From JBFHNV01 sp965365655 (lineage in GTDB: Bacteria; Pseudomonadota; Gammaproteobacteria; HK1), in NCBI GenBank assembly GCA_965365655.1, contig CBDUCN010000074.1, positions 1 through 17,525 of the forward strand: a stretch of 17,525 nucleotides of DNA, given 5' to 3'. Both the position numbers and the translations under genes were made by a program. The notes below the pieces were generated by a model. It saw only the letters and a list, made by a program, of their open reading frames with translations. It did not search any database and had not been told where the DNA came from. Every line of letters begins with the position of its first letter. The first letter of the stretch is position 1. Positions 1 to 7,171 of this stretch are shown piece by piece.

Positions 1-170
1 GTGAGCGGCGAGAACGCGCCGTTCAGCAGCAGCTCGAGATCGCACAGCTGGCGCGGCGTGAGGTCCCAGGACCCGAGCTCCAGCGCCTCGTCGCGCGCGG
101 CGTCGGCCGCGGACTCGCCGAGGTAGCGATCCACCAGCGTGCCGCCGTGCGGCTCCTTGAACGCTCCCAT
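1..170 (-). CDS. sat: Sulfate adenylyltransferase (ATP sulfurylase), N-terminal part, cut by window edge
   Basis: ATP sulfurylase interconverts sulfate plus ATP with adenylylsulfate (APS) plus pyrophosphate in the cytoplasm, for sulfate assimilation or, run in reverse, for sulfur oxidation. Only the first 56 codons lie in the window, and the gene runs off the left edge. The protein opens with MGAFKEPHGGTLVDRYL, the usual PHGG-LV start of this family, followed at residues 37-56 by LTPRQLCDLELLLNGAFSPL, a very characteristic Sat segment. The ATG at 170-168 has a GGAGGG Shine-Dalgarno about ten bases upstream. It lies 150 bases downstream of the flavoprotein gene on the same strand, so it may have its own promoter, but I see no convincing one. 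The catalytic HxGH motifs are outside the window, and whether an APS kinase domain is fused cannot be seen. Confidence 0.88.
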   Translation of the reverse strand, partial: MGAFKEPHGGTLVDRYLGESAADAARDEALELGSWDLTPRQLCDLELLLNGAFSPL

Positions 171-320
171 ACCGACGATCCCTCCAGCTGCCGTGCAATG
201 CGGCGAAGGCTACCTGCCCGGCGCGGCAGCCGAGCGGGTGCTGCGGACAGCAACGCGCCGGCGCCTGGCGCTGCCGCGTCCCGGCCCCGGCCACGGAGGA
301 CGGCGCCCCGAGCGCGCCGC

Positions 321-1526
321 CTACAGGAACAGCGTGTCCACCTCCAGCCCGAGGAGCCATCGCCCCACCGTCTCGAAGTTCGTGTGCCGGCCCTGCACCT
401 GCTGCGACACCGCGTGGGCGTCGCGGAAGCGCCGCTCGAAGGGCTGGCTGTCGAAGATCGCGGTCGCGCCGGCGAGCCGCCACACCTGCTCGGTGACGTC
501 GGTCGCGCGGTTGATGGCCCAGGTGGTCGCGAGGCGGATGCGCACCCGGTCCTCCATCGTCAGCTCCGCGCCCTCCTCCACCCGCGCCCAGGCGTCGCGC
601 AGCGCCTGCTGCTGGAACGCGCGCGCCGCACCCCACTGGGCCTCCAGCTCCGCGAGGCGGGTCTGCACGACGGGGCTGTCGCGCATCGCGCTCGCGCCGC
701 GCGGGGTCTTGTGCCGCGCGAGCGCCGTGAGCTGGTCGATGCACGCCCTCGCGATGCCCAGCGCGACGCCGGAGAACGCGCCCGCGTAGACCTGCGTGGT
801 CGTGAAGCGGTACAGCGTGCCGTCGGCGCGGCACTCGCCCGGCGTCTCACGGTCCAGCGTGAACGCCTGCTCCACGAACAGGTCGTCCACCGCGTAGCCC
901 TCGCTGCGCGTGCCGCGCAGGCCCACGACGTGCCAGTCGTCCGCGATCGCCGCGCGCTCGCGCGGGAACAGCGCGGTGCGCAGCACCGGCGCGCCGGCCG
1001 GCGTCAGCCGCGGCGTGCCGTCGGCCTCGAGCACCGTGCAGTGCCCGCCCAGCCACGTCGCGTGGCGGCCGCCGCTCGCGAACCCCCAGCGTCCGGTCAC
1101 CCGGTAGCCGCCGTCCACCGCGACCGCCCGGCCCTGCGCCCCGGCGCCCCACGCGAGCACCGCGTCGGCGGGCCCGAACACCTCGCGCGCCGGCGCGTCG
1201 TCGAGGAAGGCCGCCGCCATCGCGCAGCCGTTGCCCTGCCCCAGGCACCACGCGGTGCTCGCGTCGGCGGTCGCGATCGCCTCGGTGACCAGCGCGATGT
1301 CCGCCGGCGGCAGCTCCTCGCCGCCGACCGCGCGCGGCAGGCCGAGACGGAACAGCCCGGCCTCGTGCAGCGCGGCGAGCACGTCCGCGGGCAGCTCGCG
1401 CGCGCTGTCGATGCGCGGCGCGGCGTCGGCGATCAGGGGCAGCAGCGCGCGGGCCCGCTGCAGCGCACCGGGCGACGCCGCGCCGCCGCGACCCGCCGGC
1501 GCGCTGCGCTTCGCGGTGCGGCTCAC
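321..1526 (-). CDS. Acyl-CoA dehydrogenase-fold flavoprotein (possibly a group D flavin monooxygenase)
   Basis: This is a 401-residue protein of the acyl-CoA dehydrogenase superfamily, cytoplasmic with no signal peptide. The N-terminal helical domain (about 25-120) is followed by a beta domain with GRWGFASGGRHATW at about 145-158, a signature of the branch that includes two-component flavin-dependent monooxygenases (HsaA, DszC and p-hydroxyphenylacetate hydroxylase C2 types). The C-terminal helical domain ends with DAHAVSQQVQGRHTNFE and GRWLLGLE, again typical of that branch. No catalytic glutamate of true acyl-CoA dehydrogenases is obvious, so oxygenation of an unknown substrate with FMNH2 from a separate reductase is as likely as dehydrogenation. 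No reductase gene is adjacent. The start is GTG at 1526, because no ATG lies near the conserved part, and the Shine-Dalgarno is weak. The gene starts 58 bases after the HAF-repeat gene ends on the same strand, so co-transcription is possible. Confidence 0.82.
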   Translation of the reverse strand: MSRTAKRSAPAGRGGAASPGALQRARALLPLIADAAPRIDSARELPADVLAALHEAGLFRLGLPRAVGGEELPPADIALVTEAIATADASTAWCLGQGNGCAMAAAFLDDAPAREVFGPADAVLAWGAGAQGRAVAVDGGYRVTGRWGFASGGRHATWLGGHCTVLEADGTPRLTPAGAPVLRTALFPRERAAIADDWHVVGLRGTRSEGYAVDDLFVEQAFTLDRETPGECRADGTLYRFTTTQVYAGAFSGVALGIARACIDQLTALARHKTPRGASAMRDSPVVQTRLAELEAQWGAARAFQQQALRDAWARVEEGAELTMEDRVRIRLATTWAINRATDVTEQVWRLAGATAIFDSQPFERRFRDAHAVSQQVQGRHTNFETVGRWLLGLEVDTLFL

Positions 1527-1584
1527 GCCACCGCCGGCCGTTCGCGCGGCCGGGTGACGGCGCGGGACGCGTGCGCGCGCCGCG

Positions 1585-3594
1585 TCATCCCTGCGCCGCC
1601 GCGCGCATGTGGGACAGCCACACCAGCATCAGCAGCGCCGCCCCGACCAGCAGCACCAGGACGATTCCGGGAAGCAGCCCGCCGCCGGCGGGCTCCGCGA
1701 CGACCAGCGCGACCACCGACGGGTCGCGCATCTCGCCGGTCACCCGGTCGCGCCCGGTGTCCAGGGCGACGGTCACGTTGCCCGGCGGATCCGGGAGCGT
1801 GAGGCGTCCGGGCGGCGCGTCGAGGGACGGCAGCCCGTCGCGGTAGTGCAGCATGCGCAGCCCGGACTCGGGGGCCGCGAGCGCCGACTCGTCGTAGCCG
1901 GCGCTGAAGCGCACCGGCCCCAGGTACACGGCGCTGCTGCGCACCGCCCACGCGGCGCCCGGCGCGGCCGGCAGGAAGCCGTCAGGCGTCGCGACGTCCG
2001 GCGCCGGCCCGAGCGTGGTGTGGCCGCCGACGGCGACCCGCGCGAAGCGCAGGCGCACGTCCCCGCCGGGCGCGACGTCGACGTCGGCGCCCGGGTGCGT
2101 GTTGCCTACCGAGATGTCGACGCGCGCGGGCGCCGAGTGCGCCCGGCCGTCGCTCGCGCGGTAGCTGAAGCCGTCGCGGCCGACGAAGCCCGGCGCCGGG
2201 GTGTAGCGGAAGCCGCCGTCCGCACCGAGCGCCAGCGTGCCGTGCGCGACCCCGTCCACCAGCTCCGCGGTCAGGGGGTGACCCTCCGGATCGCGATCGT
2301 TGCGAAGCGCCCCGGCGGCGGGGGCGATGCCGGGCGGGCATGCGCCCGGCGACCCGGCCGCGGGCGGCGGCGGCACGGGCACGGGTCCCGCCACCGCGAG
2401 GGTGGCACCGGGCATCGCCCAGTACGAGTCCGCGTGCGCGACGGGCGCGCGGTTCGTGCCGGGCGCGTAGTCGAGCACGGCGCGAAAGCCCCTCGGCCGG
2501 CCCTGCGCGTCGCGCGCAGCGCCCACGATCACGCGCCCGTCGGCCGACACGTCCAGCGCCGCGAGCAGCCGCGCGCCGCCCAGATCCACGCAGTACTCGT
2601 CGCGCAGCACCCGCGCGAGCGCGCGCAGCTCATGCGCCGGGGTCCACACGAACGCGGCGCCGCCGTCATGCGCAGCCGTGCTGGCGGCGCCCACGACGAC
2701 GCGGCCGTCGGCGGACACCGCGTGCGCCGCGCTGCGGAACTCGCCGCCCGGGAGGTCGCCGAGCCCCCGCATGCCCTCGGCGGCGGTCCACAGGAACGCC
2801 TCCAGGCCCTGCGCGGAGCGCGAGACCCCGACCACCACCGCGCCGTCGGCGCTCACGCCCCGGGCCTCGCCGTAGCCGTCACCGGAGAGCAGCCCGCCCA
2901 GGTACTCGGGGCTCCCGCCCGCCTCGCGGCGGAACGCGCGGTGCCGCCCGCCGCCCGGCCAGACCCCGCTCCAGCCGACCCCGACGGAGCCGTCCGCGGA
3001 GAGATCCAGCGCTTCCGCGAACGGCGCCACGCCGCGCGCGCCGCGGTCGCCCGGCAGATGGCCCATCGCCCGCGGCGCCGCGCCGGGGTCGTCACCGTCG
3101 GCCCACGACACCGCGTGATTGGCCACGTAGCCGAGCGCGAGCCCCGCCGACAGGCCGGCCGCGCGGGCGCCGTCGGCGGACACCGCGCGCGCGCGCGCGA
3201 ACGGCGACGCGCCGGGCAGCGCGACCAGCTCGCGCACCTCGCCGCCGCCCGACCAGCGCACCGCGGCAGTGCGCCCCGTGGACGAGCGGCTCTCGCCCAC
3301 CACGGTGCCGTCGTCGGCGACGTCGTGCGCGCGGCTGGCCACGCTCGCCGGCGGCAGGCCGCCCAGACGGATCAGGCCGTCGGGCTCGCGCCACACCGCC
3401 GCCTCGCCGCACGCGGCGTGCGGCGTCGCGGCACAGCCGGCGACGAAGCGCCCGTCGGGCGACACCGCGCTGGCCTCGGTCATCGGCAGCAGCGTGAACT
3501 CGGCCGCGTGTACCGCCACCGGCATCGCCGCCGCCAGCGCCGCCCACATGACCAGCACCCCCGGCAGCATCTCGCTCCTGCGCTCGCGGATCAT
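1585..3594 (-). CDS. HAF-repeat surface protein with bacterial Ig/cadherin-like domain and C-terminal membrane anchor
   Basis: This 669-residue exported protein has no enzymatic motif that I recognise. A signal peptide spans about 1-30, with an arginine-rich start, a hydrophobic core and probable cleavage after VHA. Residues about 38-410 hold at least seven repeats of the form AVSADGRVVVG, the HAF/extracellular repeat, probably a beta-propeller-like array. Next comes an Ig/cadherin-like domain of about 90 residues, opening with NRAPVAHADSYW and containing NDRDPEGHPLTAELVDG and GFRYTPAPGFVGRDGFSYRA. A domain of about 130 residues resembling choice-of-anchor modules follows. The end is one hydrophobic helix (about 638-660) and a short basic tail, suggesting membrane anchoring. 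The open frame extends to 3885, but the ATG at 3594 has GGAGGG six to seven bases upstream and directly precedes the signal peptide. It is transcribed divergently from the acetolactate synthase-like gene. Confidence 0.82.
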   Translation of the reverse strand: MIRERRSEMLPGVLVMWAALAAAMPVAVHAAEFTLLPMTEASAVSPDGRFVAGCAATPHAACGEAAVWREPDGLIRLGGLPPASVASRAHDVADDGTVVGESRSSTGRTAAVRWSGGGEVRELVALPGASPFARARAVSADGARAAGLSAGLALGYVANHAVSWADGDDPGAAPRAMGHLPGDRGARGVAPFAEALDLSADGSVGVGWSGVWPGGGRHRAFRREAGGSPEYLGGLLSGDGYGEARGVSADGAVVVGVSRSAQGLEAFLWTAAEGMRGLGDLPGGEFRSAAHAVSADGRVVVGAASTAAHDGGAAFVWTPAHELRALARVLRDEYCVDLGGARLLAALDVSADGRVIVGAARDAQGRPRGFRAVLDYAPGTNRAPVAHADSYWAMPGATLAVAGPVPVPPPPAAGSPGACPPGIAPAAGALRNDRDPEGHPLTAELVDGVAHGTLALGADGGFRYTPAPGFVGRDGFSYRASDGRAHSAPARVDISVGNTHPGADVDVAPGGDVRLRFARVAVGGHTTLGPAPDVATPDGFLPAAPGAAWAVRSSAVYLGPVRFSAGYDESALAAPESGLRMLHYRDGLPSLDAPPGRLTLPDPPGNVTVALDTGRDRVTGEMRDPSVVALVVAEPAGGGLLPGIVLVLLVGAALLMLVWLSHMRAAAQG

Positions 3595-3656
3595 CGTCTC
3601 CCTCCGGCCCGTCCCGACGCGCGAACCCGCCCGCAACGCCGCTGCTGCGACCGCGC

Positions 3657-3685
3657 CGGACATCGCGGGGGCAAGATGCCACAAT
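3657..3685 (+). promoter_or_regulatory. Weak candidate sigma-70 promoter for the acetolactate synthase-like operon
   Basis: CGGACA (3657-3662) and CACAAT (3680-3685) are separated by 17 bases, each matching four of six consensus positions. It lies in the divergent intergenic region about 40 bases upstream of the ATG at 3728. The match is modest, and only its position supports it. Confidence 0.28.
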
Positions 3686-3727
3686 CCCCGCGAACGGTCA
3701 TGGGCCACGAGAAGCGGGACGAAGAAC

Positions 3728-5392
3728 ATGAAAGCGTCGGATCTGTTCGTGAAATGCCTGGAGGCGGAAGGGGTCGAGCGCATCTTCGGGGTGCCCGGCG
3801 AGGAGAACGCCGACCTGATGATCTCGCTGATGGACAGCCCCATCGAGTTCGTGCTGTGCCGCCACGAGCAGGCGGCCGCGTTCATGGCGGACGCCTACGG
3901 GCGCCTCACCGGCAAGGCGGGCGTGTGCCTCGCGACGCTGGGCCCCGGCGCGACCAACCTCGTGACCGGGCTCGCCGACGCGAACATGGATCGCGCGCCG
4001 GTGGTCGCGATCATCGGCCAGGGCTCGACGAAGCGCCTGCACAAGGAGAGCCACCAGAACATGGACGCGATCGCGATGCTGCGCCCGATCAGCAAGTGGG
4101 TGCAGTCGATCGTCGACGGGCGCAACATCACCGAGGTCGTGCGCAAGGCGTTCAAGGTCGCCGAGATCGAGAAGCCCGGCGTGTGCGTGATCGAGCTGCC
4201 GGAGGACGTGGCGAAGGAGGAGGTGGACGACACGCCGATGCCGTCCGCGAAGGTGCGCCGCCCGGCCGCCGACCACAAGGCGGTCACGATGGCCATCGAC
4301 CTGATCGCGGAGGCGAAGCGCCCGATCATCCTCGCCGGCAACGGCGCCATCAGGAAGCGCGCCGCGACGCAGCTCCGACGTCTCGCCCACAAGCTCGGCA
4401 TCGGCGTCGTGAACACCTTCATGGGCAAGGGCGCGGTGCCGATGGACGACCCGCACTGCCTGTTCACGATGGGCCTCGGCAGCGGCGACTACAACAACCT
4501 CGCGTTCGACGACGCCGACCTCGTGATCTCGTGCGGCTACGACCTCGTCGAGTACGCGCCCACCGCGTGGAATCGCACCAACAAGGACGCGAAGAAGATC
4601 ATCCACATCGACTTCTGGCCCGCCGAGGTGGATCGCGACTACCCACCCACCGTCGAGATCGTGGGCGACCTCGCGGACGCGCTGTGGCAGCTCAACGAGG
4701 CCGTGAACCAGCGCTTCGCGGGCAATCTGCCGGTGTTCGACATCAACATGCGCAAGGACCTGCGCGAGACGATGCGCGCCGACTTCGCCGCCGAGAAGGA
4801 CGACGCGGGCTTCCCGGTGAAGCCGCAGCGCATCCTGTGGGAGGTGCGCGAGTTCATGGGGCCCGGCGACATCCTGCTCTCCGACGTCGGCGCCCACAAG
4901 ATGTGGATCTCGCGCTACTACCAGTGCGAGGAGCCCAACACCTGCCTCATCTCCAACGGCTTCTGCACGATGGGCTTCGCGATGCCGGGCTCCATCGGCG
5001 CGAAGATGGCTTTTCCGGATCGCAAGGTGCTGTCCATCAGCGGCGACGCCGGCTTCATGATGAACGTGCAGGAGCTCGAGACCGCGGTGCGCAAGAAGCT
5101 CAACGTCGTCGCGATGGTGTGGACGGACGGCGAGTACGGCCTCATCAAGTGGAAGCAGCAGGTGGGCTTCCAGGGCAGGCACTCGGATCTGCAGTTCAAC
5201 AACCCGGACTTCGCCGCGCTCGCGAAGAGCTTCGGGATGTGGGGCGTGGAGCTCGACTCCGCCGACGGCATCCGCCCGGCGCTGGAGGAGGCGTTCCGCC
5301 AGGAAGGGCCGGCGCTGATCGCGGTGCCGGTGGACTACGCGGAGAACATGCGTCTCACCGAGCGCCTGGGCAACGTGCAGATCCAGATCTGA
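3728..5392 (+). CDS. Thiamine-diphosphate enzyme, acetolactate synthase large subunit-like (catabolic type)
   Basis: This 554-residue protein has the full three-domain layout of ThDP enzymes. The N-terminal pyrimidine-binding domain has the catalytic glutamate in RHEQAAAFMADAYGR (E47) and the following LGPGATNL loop. The central domain has PIILAGNGAI. The C-terminal pyrophosphate-binding domain has GDAGFMMN (439-446) as the metal/ThDP motif. Overall it reads like catabolic, FAD-independent acetolactate synthase (AlsS/BudB type), which condenses two pyruvates to 2-acetolactate with release of CO2. No regulatory small subunit and no acetolactate decarboxylase gene is adjacent, so another 2-oxoacid carboligase or decarboxylase activity remains possible. 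The start at 3728 begins exactly at the conserved KASDLFVKCLEAEGV and has only a weak purine-rich Shine-Dalgarno. The next gene starts 2 bases after the stop, which points to translational coupling. Confidence 0.85.
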   Translation: MKASDLFVKCLEAEGVERIFGVPGEENADLMISLMDSPIEFVLCRHEQAAAFMADAYGRLTGKAGVCLATLGPGATNLVTGLADANMDRAPVVAIIGQGSTKRLHKESHQNMDAIAMLRPISKWVQSIVDGRNITEVVRKAFKVAEIEKPGVCVIELPEDVAKEEVDDTPMPSAKVRRPAADHKAVTMAIDLIAEAKRPIILAGNGAIRKRAATQLRRLAHKLGIGVVNTFMGKGAVPMDDPHCLFTMGLGSGDYNNLAFDDADLVISCGYDLVEYAPTAWNRTNKDAKKIIHIDFWPAEVDRDYPPTVEIVGDLADALWQLNEAVNQRFAGNLPVFDINMRKDLRETMRADFAAEKDDAGFPVKPQRILWEVREFMGPGDILLSDVGAHKMWISRYYQCEEPNTCLISNGFCTMGFAMPGSIGAKMAFPDRKVLSISGDAGFMMNVQELETAVRKKLNVVAMVWTDGEYGLIKWKQQVGFQGRHSDLQFNNPDFAALAKSFGMWGVELDSADGIRPALEEAFRQEGPALIAVPVDYAENMRLTERLGNVQIQI

Positions 5393-5394
5393 GC

Positions 5395-6246
5395 ATGCGT
5401 CGGCTCGCGGGCGAGGCGCGGAGCACGCCGGGCGCGCCCGCCGTCGACCCGCGCGCGCGCCGCCTCAGCGCCGCCGAGAAGGCGCAGTTCCGCGACGACG
5501 GCTACGTGAAGAACCTGCCGGTGTTCGCGCCGGCGGGCGTGGCCGTGCTGCAACGCAAGTTCGCCGAGCTGAGCGCGCGCCTGCCCGCGGGGCTGCACGT
5601 GAGCCGGGTGAACAACTGGCACAAGGCGAGCCGCTGGTTCCACGACCTGTGCCGCACGCCGGCGATCCTCGATTACGTGGAGGACCTGATCGGACCCGAC
5701 TTCTTCCAGTGGGGCGGGCAGTTCTTCGCCAAGCACCCGGGCGACGGCACCGTGGTGCCGTGGCACCAGGACGCGCAGTACTGGCCGCTGGAGCCGCCGC
5801 GCACGGTGACCGTGTGGCTCGCCCTCTTCGACGCCGACGAAACGAACGCCGCGATGCAGGTGGTGCGCGGCTCGCACCGCGAGGGCCGCGTCGCGCACCG
5901 CGACAACGACGCCGCGAACCTGATCCTCCGCCAGGAGGTGCCGCCCGAGGCCATCGATCCCGAACGCGTGGTCACGCTGGACCTGAGGGCCGGCGAGATC
6001 TCGCTGCACGACGACGCCCTGCTGCACGGCTCCGGACCGAACGACTCGGACCGCGTGCGCTGCGGCCTCACGATGCGGTTCTGCCCCACCGAGGTGAAAT
6101 GCGACCTGTCGGTGTGGCCGACCTTCGAGGCGTATCTCGCGCGCGGCGTGGACCGCTACCGGCACAATCCGCCGGGCGTGGTGCCGGACGGCGAGTCCTT
6201 CCCCACCGCGAAGTTCCAGCACTCGTCGGAGTTCCGCGGGCGGTGA
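5395..6246 (+). CDS. Phytanoyl-CoA dioxygenase (PhyH)-family Fe(II)/2-oxoglutarate oxygenase
   Basis: This 283-residue cytoplasmic protein has the PhyH double-stranded beta-helix pattern. The facial triad is visible as WHQDAQYW (H124 and D126) and the distal histidine in LLHGSGPNDSDRVRCGL (H211), with R222 about eleven residues later, placed to hold 2-oxoglutarate. LHVSRVNNWHKASRWFHDL and VVRGSHREG are usual for the family. Such enzymes hydroxylate, halogenate or otherwise oxidise small molecules, and the substrate cannot be read from sequence. The ATG lies two bases behind the stop of the acetolactate synthase-like gene (TGA-GC-ATG), so the two are almost surely translated from one message. 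This suggests a shared pathway, for example modification of a product derived from a 2-oxoacid. The first 25 residues are poorly conserved-looking and alanine/arginine-rich, so a later start cannot be excluded. Confidence 0.85.
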   Translation: MRRLAGEARSTPGAPAVDPRARRLSAAEKAQFRDDGYVKNLPVFAPAGVAVLQRKFAELSARLPAGLHVSRVNNWHKASRWFHDLCRTPAILDYVEDLIGPDFFQWGGQFFAKHPGDGTVVPWHQDAQYWPLEPPRTVTVWLALFDADETNAAMQVVRGSHREGRVAHRDNDAANLILRQEVPPEAIDPERVVTLDLRAGEISLHDDALLHGSGPNDSDRVRCGLTMRFCPTEVKCDLSVWPTFEAYLARGVDRYRHNPPGVVPDGESFPTAKFQHSSEFRGR

Positions 6247-6303
6247 CGACCCGCGCCGCCGCGCGCGTTGCGCCGCGCCCGCCTCCGGCGCAGGGTTGAA
6301 CGC

Positions 6304-7092
6304 ATGGCGAAGGCCGTGCTCATCGACCTGGACGGCGTGATCTACGAGGGCGCGCGCGCGGTGCGCGGTGCGGCGGACGCCATCGCGTGGCTAGAGGACG
6401 AACGCATCCCCCACCTGTTCGTCACGAACACCACGTCGCGCTCGCGCGACGACCTGGTGGCGAGGCTCGCCGGCTTCGGCGTGCACACCACGGCGCAGCG
6501 CATCCACACGCCGCCGGTCGCGGCCGCCGGATGGCTGTCGTCCCACGCGCCCGGCCCGGCCGCGCTGTTCGTGCCCGCGGCGACACGCCGCGAGTTCGCG
6601 GATCTCCCGCTGCTCCCGGACGACGCCGAGGAGGGCGCGGCCAGCGTGGTCATCGGCGACCTCGGCGAGGGCTGGGACTTCGCGACGCTCAACCGCGCGT
6701 TCCGCCTGCTGATGGCGAAGCCGCGCCCGGTGCTGGTGGCGCTGGGGATGACCCGCTACTGGATGGCCTCCGACGGCCTGCGCCTGGACGTCGCGGCCTA
6801 CGTGAAGGCGCTGGAGCACGCGGCGTCGTGCGACGCGGTCGTGCTCGGCAAGCCCGCGCGGGCATTCTTCGACGCGGCCGTCGCGCGCCTTCGCTGCGCC
6901 GCGGCGGACGCGGTGATGATCGGCGACGACGTCGCGGGCGACGTGGGCGGGGCGCAGGACGCGGGCCTCGAGGGGGTGCTGGTGCGCACGGGCAAGTTCC
7001 GCGACGACGACCTCTCGCGCGGCATCCGCCCCGACGCGGTGCTGGACTCCATCGCCGATCTCCCGCGCTGGTGGCGCGGCCGGGGCGGCTAG
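6304..7092 (+). CDS. HAD-superfamily subclass IIA phosphatase (LHPP/NagD-like)
   Basis: This 262-residue cytoplasmic phosphohydrolase shows all four HAD motifs: LIDLDGVIYEG (nucleophile D8, acid D10), FVTNTT (T41-N42), LGKPARAFF (K183), and MIGDDVAGDVGGAQDAGL (D208, D209, D213). The type IIA cap, roughly residues 75-175, lies between motifs II and III. Length and pattern are closest to the LHPP-like group (HAD-SF-IIA), which acts on pyrophosphate or phosphoamino acids in animals, while bacterial members have unproven substrates. The ATG at 6304 directly precedes the conserved LIDLDG. A TTG at 6268 in the same frame is less likely. It follows the oxygenase gene after 57 bases on the same strand and may be the third gene of that operon. 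Confidence 0.86.
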   Translation: MAKAVLIDLDGVIYEGARAVRGAADAIAWLEDERIPHLFVTNTTSRSRDDLVARLAGFGVHTTAQRIHTPPVAAAGWLSSHAPGPAALFVPAATRREFADLPLLPDDAEEGAASVVIGDLGEGWDFATLNRAFRLLMAKPRPVLVALGMTRYWMASDGLRLDVAAYVKALEHAASCDAVVLGKPARAFFDAAVARLRCAAADAVMIGDDVAGDVGGAQDAGLEGVLVRTGKFRDDDLSRGIRPDAVLDSIADLPRWWRGRGG

Positions 7093-7171
7093 CCGGACGG
7101 AAAGGCCTCAAGCGCGGCGCGAGCCGGCCGACAGATCGTCTCGAGCCCGTCGAACCCGGGAGGCCTTGCCC

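Noticed and set aside
3595..3885. Upstream extension of the HAF-repeat gene by 97 codons
   Set aside because: The extension overlaps the start of the acetolactate synthase-like gene on the other strand, and the ATG at 3594 has both a strong Shine-Dalgarno and a signal peptide right behind it.
1609..6246. A 1545-codon plus-strand open frame
   Set aside because: Apart from its last 284 codons, which are the PhyH-like gene, it is a GC-driven shadow of the HAF-repeat gene and of the acetolactate synthase-like gene in another frame.
7102..7167. AAGGCCT and AGGCCTT inverted repeat around the Shine-Dalgarno of the HDOD-PP2C gene
   Set aside because: Only seven bases, with 52 between, are expected often by chance, and no alternative pairing suggests a riboswitch.
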